DNA from: Paralithodes platypus | Lineage: Eukaryota; Arthropoda; Malacostraca; Decapoda; Lithodidae | Direction of reading: 5' to 3' | DNA: 64,000 nt | Assembly: GCA_032716605.1 (NCBI GenBank) | Contig: CM064552.1 | Location: 16,498,038-16,562,037 of the forward strand | Part shown: positions 63,078 through 64,000 of the stretch, one piece after another | How the letters are laid out: the number at the start of each line of letters is the position of its first letter | Position numbering within the stretch: position 1 is the first letter of the stretch | The notes under the pieces: model-generated | The model's input: the letters and a program-made list of their open reading frames with translations, nothing else | Database searches by the model: none | Told to the model about the DNA's origin: nothing | Translations under genes and position numbers: made by a program

Positions 63078-64000
63078 TTTCTAACTTCTAACCCTTCTTC
63101 TTATACTGTCGATCTTTTCTCTCCTTTGGGCTCCTCCGACAATAAACTTATCTCTGTCAACTGTCCTATCTCTCCAGTACGGCCACCCGATCCTCCTAGC
63201 CGGCGGAGATTGTGGCACTTTGGCGCTGCCGACTGGGAGGCTCTCCGGCAGTACTTCTTTGATTTCCCATGGAATGATTTCTGCTTCCGTGGCCGGGGAC
63301 CCTCGGAGAGTGCTGAACGCATTACCGAGGTAATCCTATCGGGCATGGAAGCATACATTCCATTCTCTTTCTCTCAGACTAATGCTAAAACATCTTGGTT
63401 TACTCACGCCTGTTCTACTGCTGTCCGCAATAAGGAGGAAGCATTCAAACGGTACCGACGCCTTAAAACTCAAGACTCTCATTCTTCCTATGTTTCTGCC
63501 CGGAATCAAGCCAAATCTGTTCTTCGACTTGCCAAACACTCTTTCATCAATAATGAATGCACTGAACTATCCAACTCTAGCTCTTCCCAAGCTTTCTGGC
63601 ATCTAGCCAAAAACCTCTCCAACAATTTTTCTTCCTCGTCTTTCCCTCCCCTTTCCCATTCTGATGGCACAACCATCACTTCTTCCTCTGACAAAGCTAA
63701 ACTCTTCGCTCAAACTTTTGCTAGAAACTCCACCTTGGATGATTCCGGTGCTATTCCTCCCTCTCCACCCTCCTCTCTCTTACTTATGCCTAATATCCTA
63801 ATCTCTTCTAAAGATGTACTTTCTACCCTCTCTGGGCTTAATACTAATAAGGCGTACGGTCCGGACGGTGTTCCTCCTGTTGTTCTTAAAATCTGTGCTT
63901 CCGTGCTGACTCCCTGCCTAGGCAAACTCTTTCGTCTCTGTCTATCCTCTAACGTCTTCCCTTCATGCTGGAAGTTTGCTCACATTCACCCTGTCCCAAA
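63078..64000 (+). CDS. Jockey-like LINE linker and RT N-terminus, partial
   Basis: The frame is open from 63078 to the window edge, over 300 codons, directly after the TAG. It has SSDNKLISVNCP (nuclease end, with SDN at the SDH position), WFTHACSTAVRNKEEAFKRY (linker), LSTLSGLNTNKAYGPDGVPP and LCLSSNVFPSCWKFAHIHPV (RT fingers). No internal start is claimed, since it is the continuation of the nuclease frame. It may be intact downstream. Confidence 0.85.

Larger units (their letters stand above)
62340..64000 (+). mobile_element. Jockey-like LINE, 5' half, cut by window edge
   Basis: A 5' leader with cttcctcctcctatccac precedes the nuclease. The protein passes through APE nuclease and linker into the RT N-terminus at the window end. 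It carries a frameshift and one nonsense change. Confidence 0.85.

Overview
The window is a transposon-dense stretch of an animal nuclear genome, most likely a decapod crustacean. This rests on the mix seen here: DIRS1-like tyrosine-recombinase retroelements (known to be common in Decapoda), Penelope-like elements with an N-terminal GIY-YIG nuclease (Naiad type, common in invertebrates), RTE-like, CR1-like and Jockey-like LINEs, a BEL/Pao element, and many short TA- or TTAA-targeted DNA transposons. No bacterial gene, rRNA, CRISPR array or complete tRNA is visible. The only host gene I can support is the 3' end of Cdk9 (P-TEFb kinase) on the minus strand: exons at 7261-7124 and 1257-1150, separated by a 5.9 kb transposon-filled intron. 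Upstream Cdk9 exons were not found.

Layout. 0-8 kb: Cdk9 3' end; the intron holds pieces of a LINE endonuclease split by nested Tigger-like MITEs and a 529 bp SINE-like element. 8-10 kb: unclassified GC-rich island and a 95-97 bp tandem repeat. 10-20 kb: Penelope-like fragments in both orientations, interrupted by TTAA MITEs, a 900 bp TA-flanked foldback MITE, a LINE and a SINE-like element. 20-30 kb: an RTE-like LINE with APE nuclease, a CR1-like LINE, a Penelope-like fragment carrying the GIY-YIG domain, and another RTE-like LINE. 30-36 kb: a BEL/Pao element with one LTR and decayed gag and pol. 36-38 kb: a hAT-like end and TTAA MITEs. 38-48 kb: a structurally complete DIRS1-like element with inverted terminal repeats, an internal complementary region, an uninterrupted 1,508-codon gag-RT-RNase H frame and a tyrosine recombinase frame split by a LINE with clean target-site duplications. 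48-55 kb: tandem repeats, two TA MITEs (one split by a CR1-like LINE), Jockey-like and RTE-like 3' ends, and a Penelope fragment holding a MITE within a MITE. 55-62 kb: a GC-rich domain with a decayed second DIRS lineage on the minus strand and a large VNTR. 62-64 kb: the 5' half of a Jockey-like LINE running off the edge.

The parts do not form a pathway. They form a stratified record of insertions in which older Penelope copies act as targets for younger elements. Many insertions can be read against an uninterrupted paralogue in the same window, so their ends and target duplications can be placed to the base. The most notable systems are the DIRS1-like element at 37983-47955 and the domain-permuted Penelope-like family.
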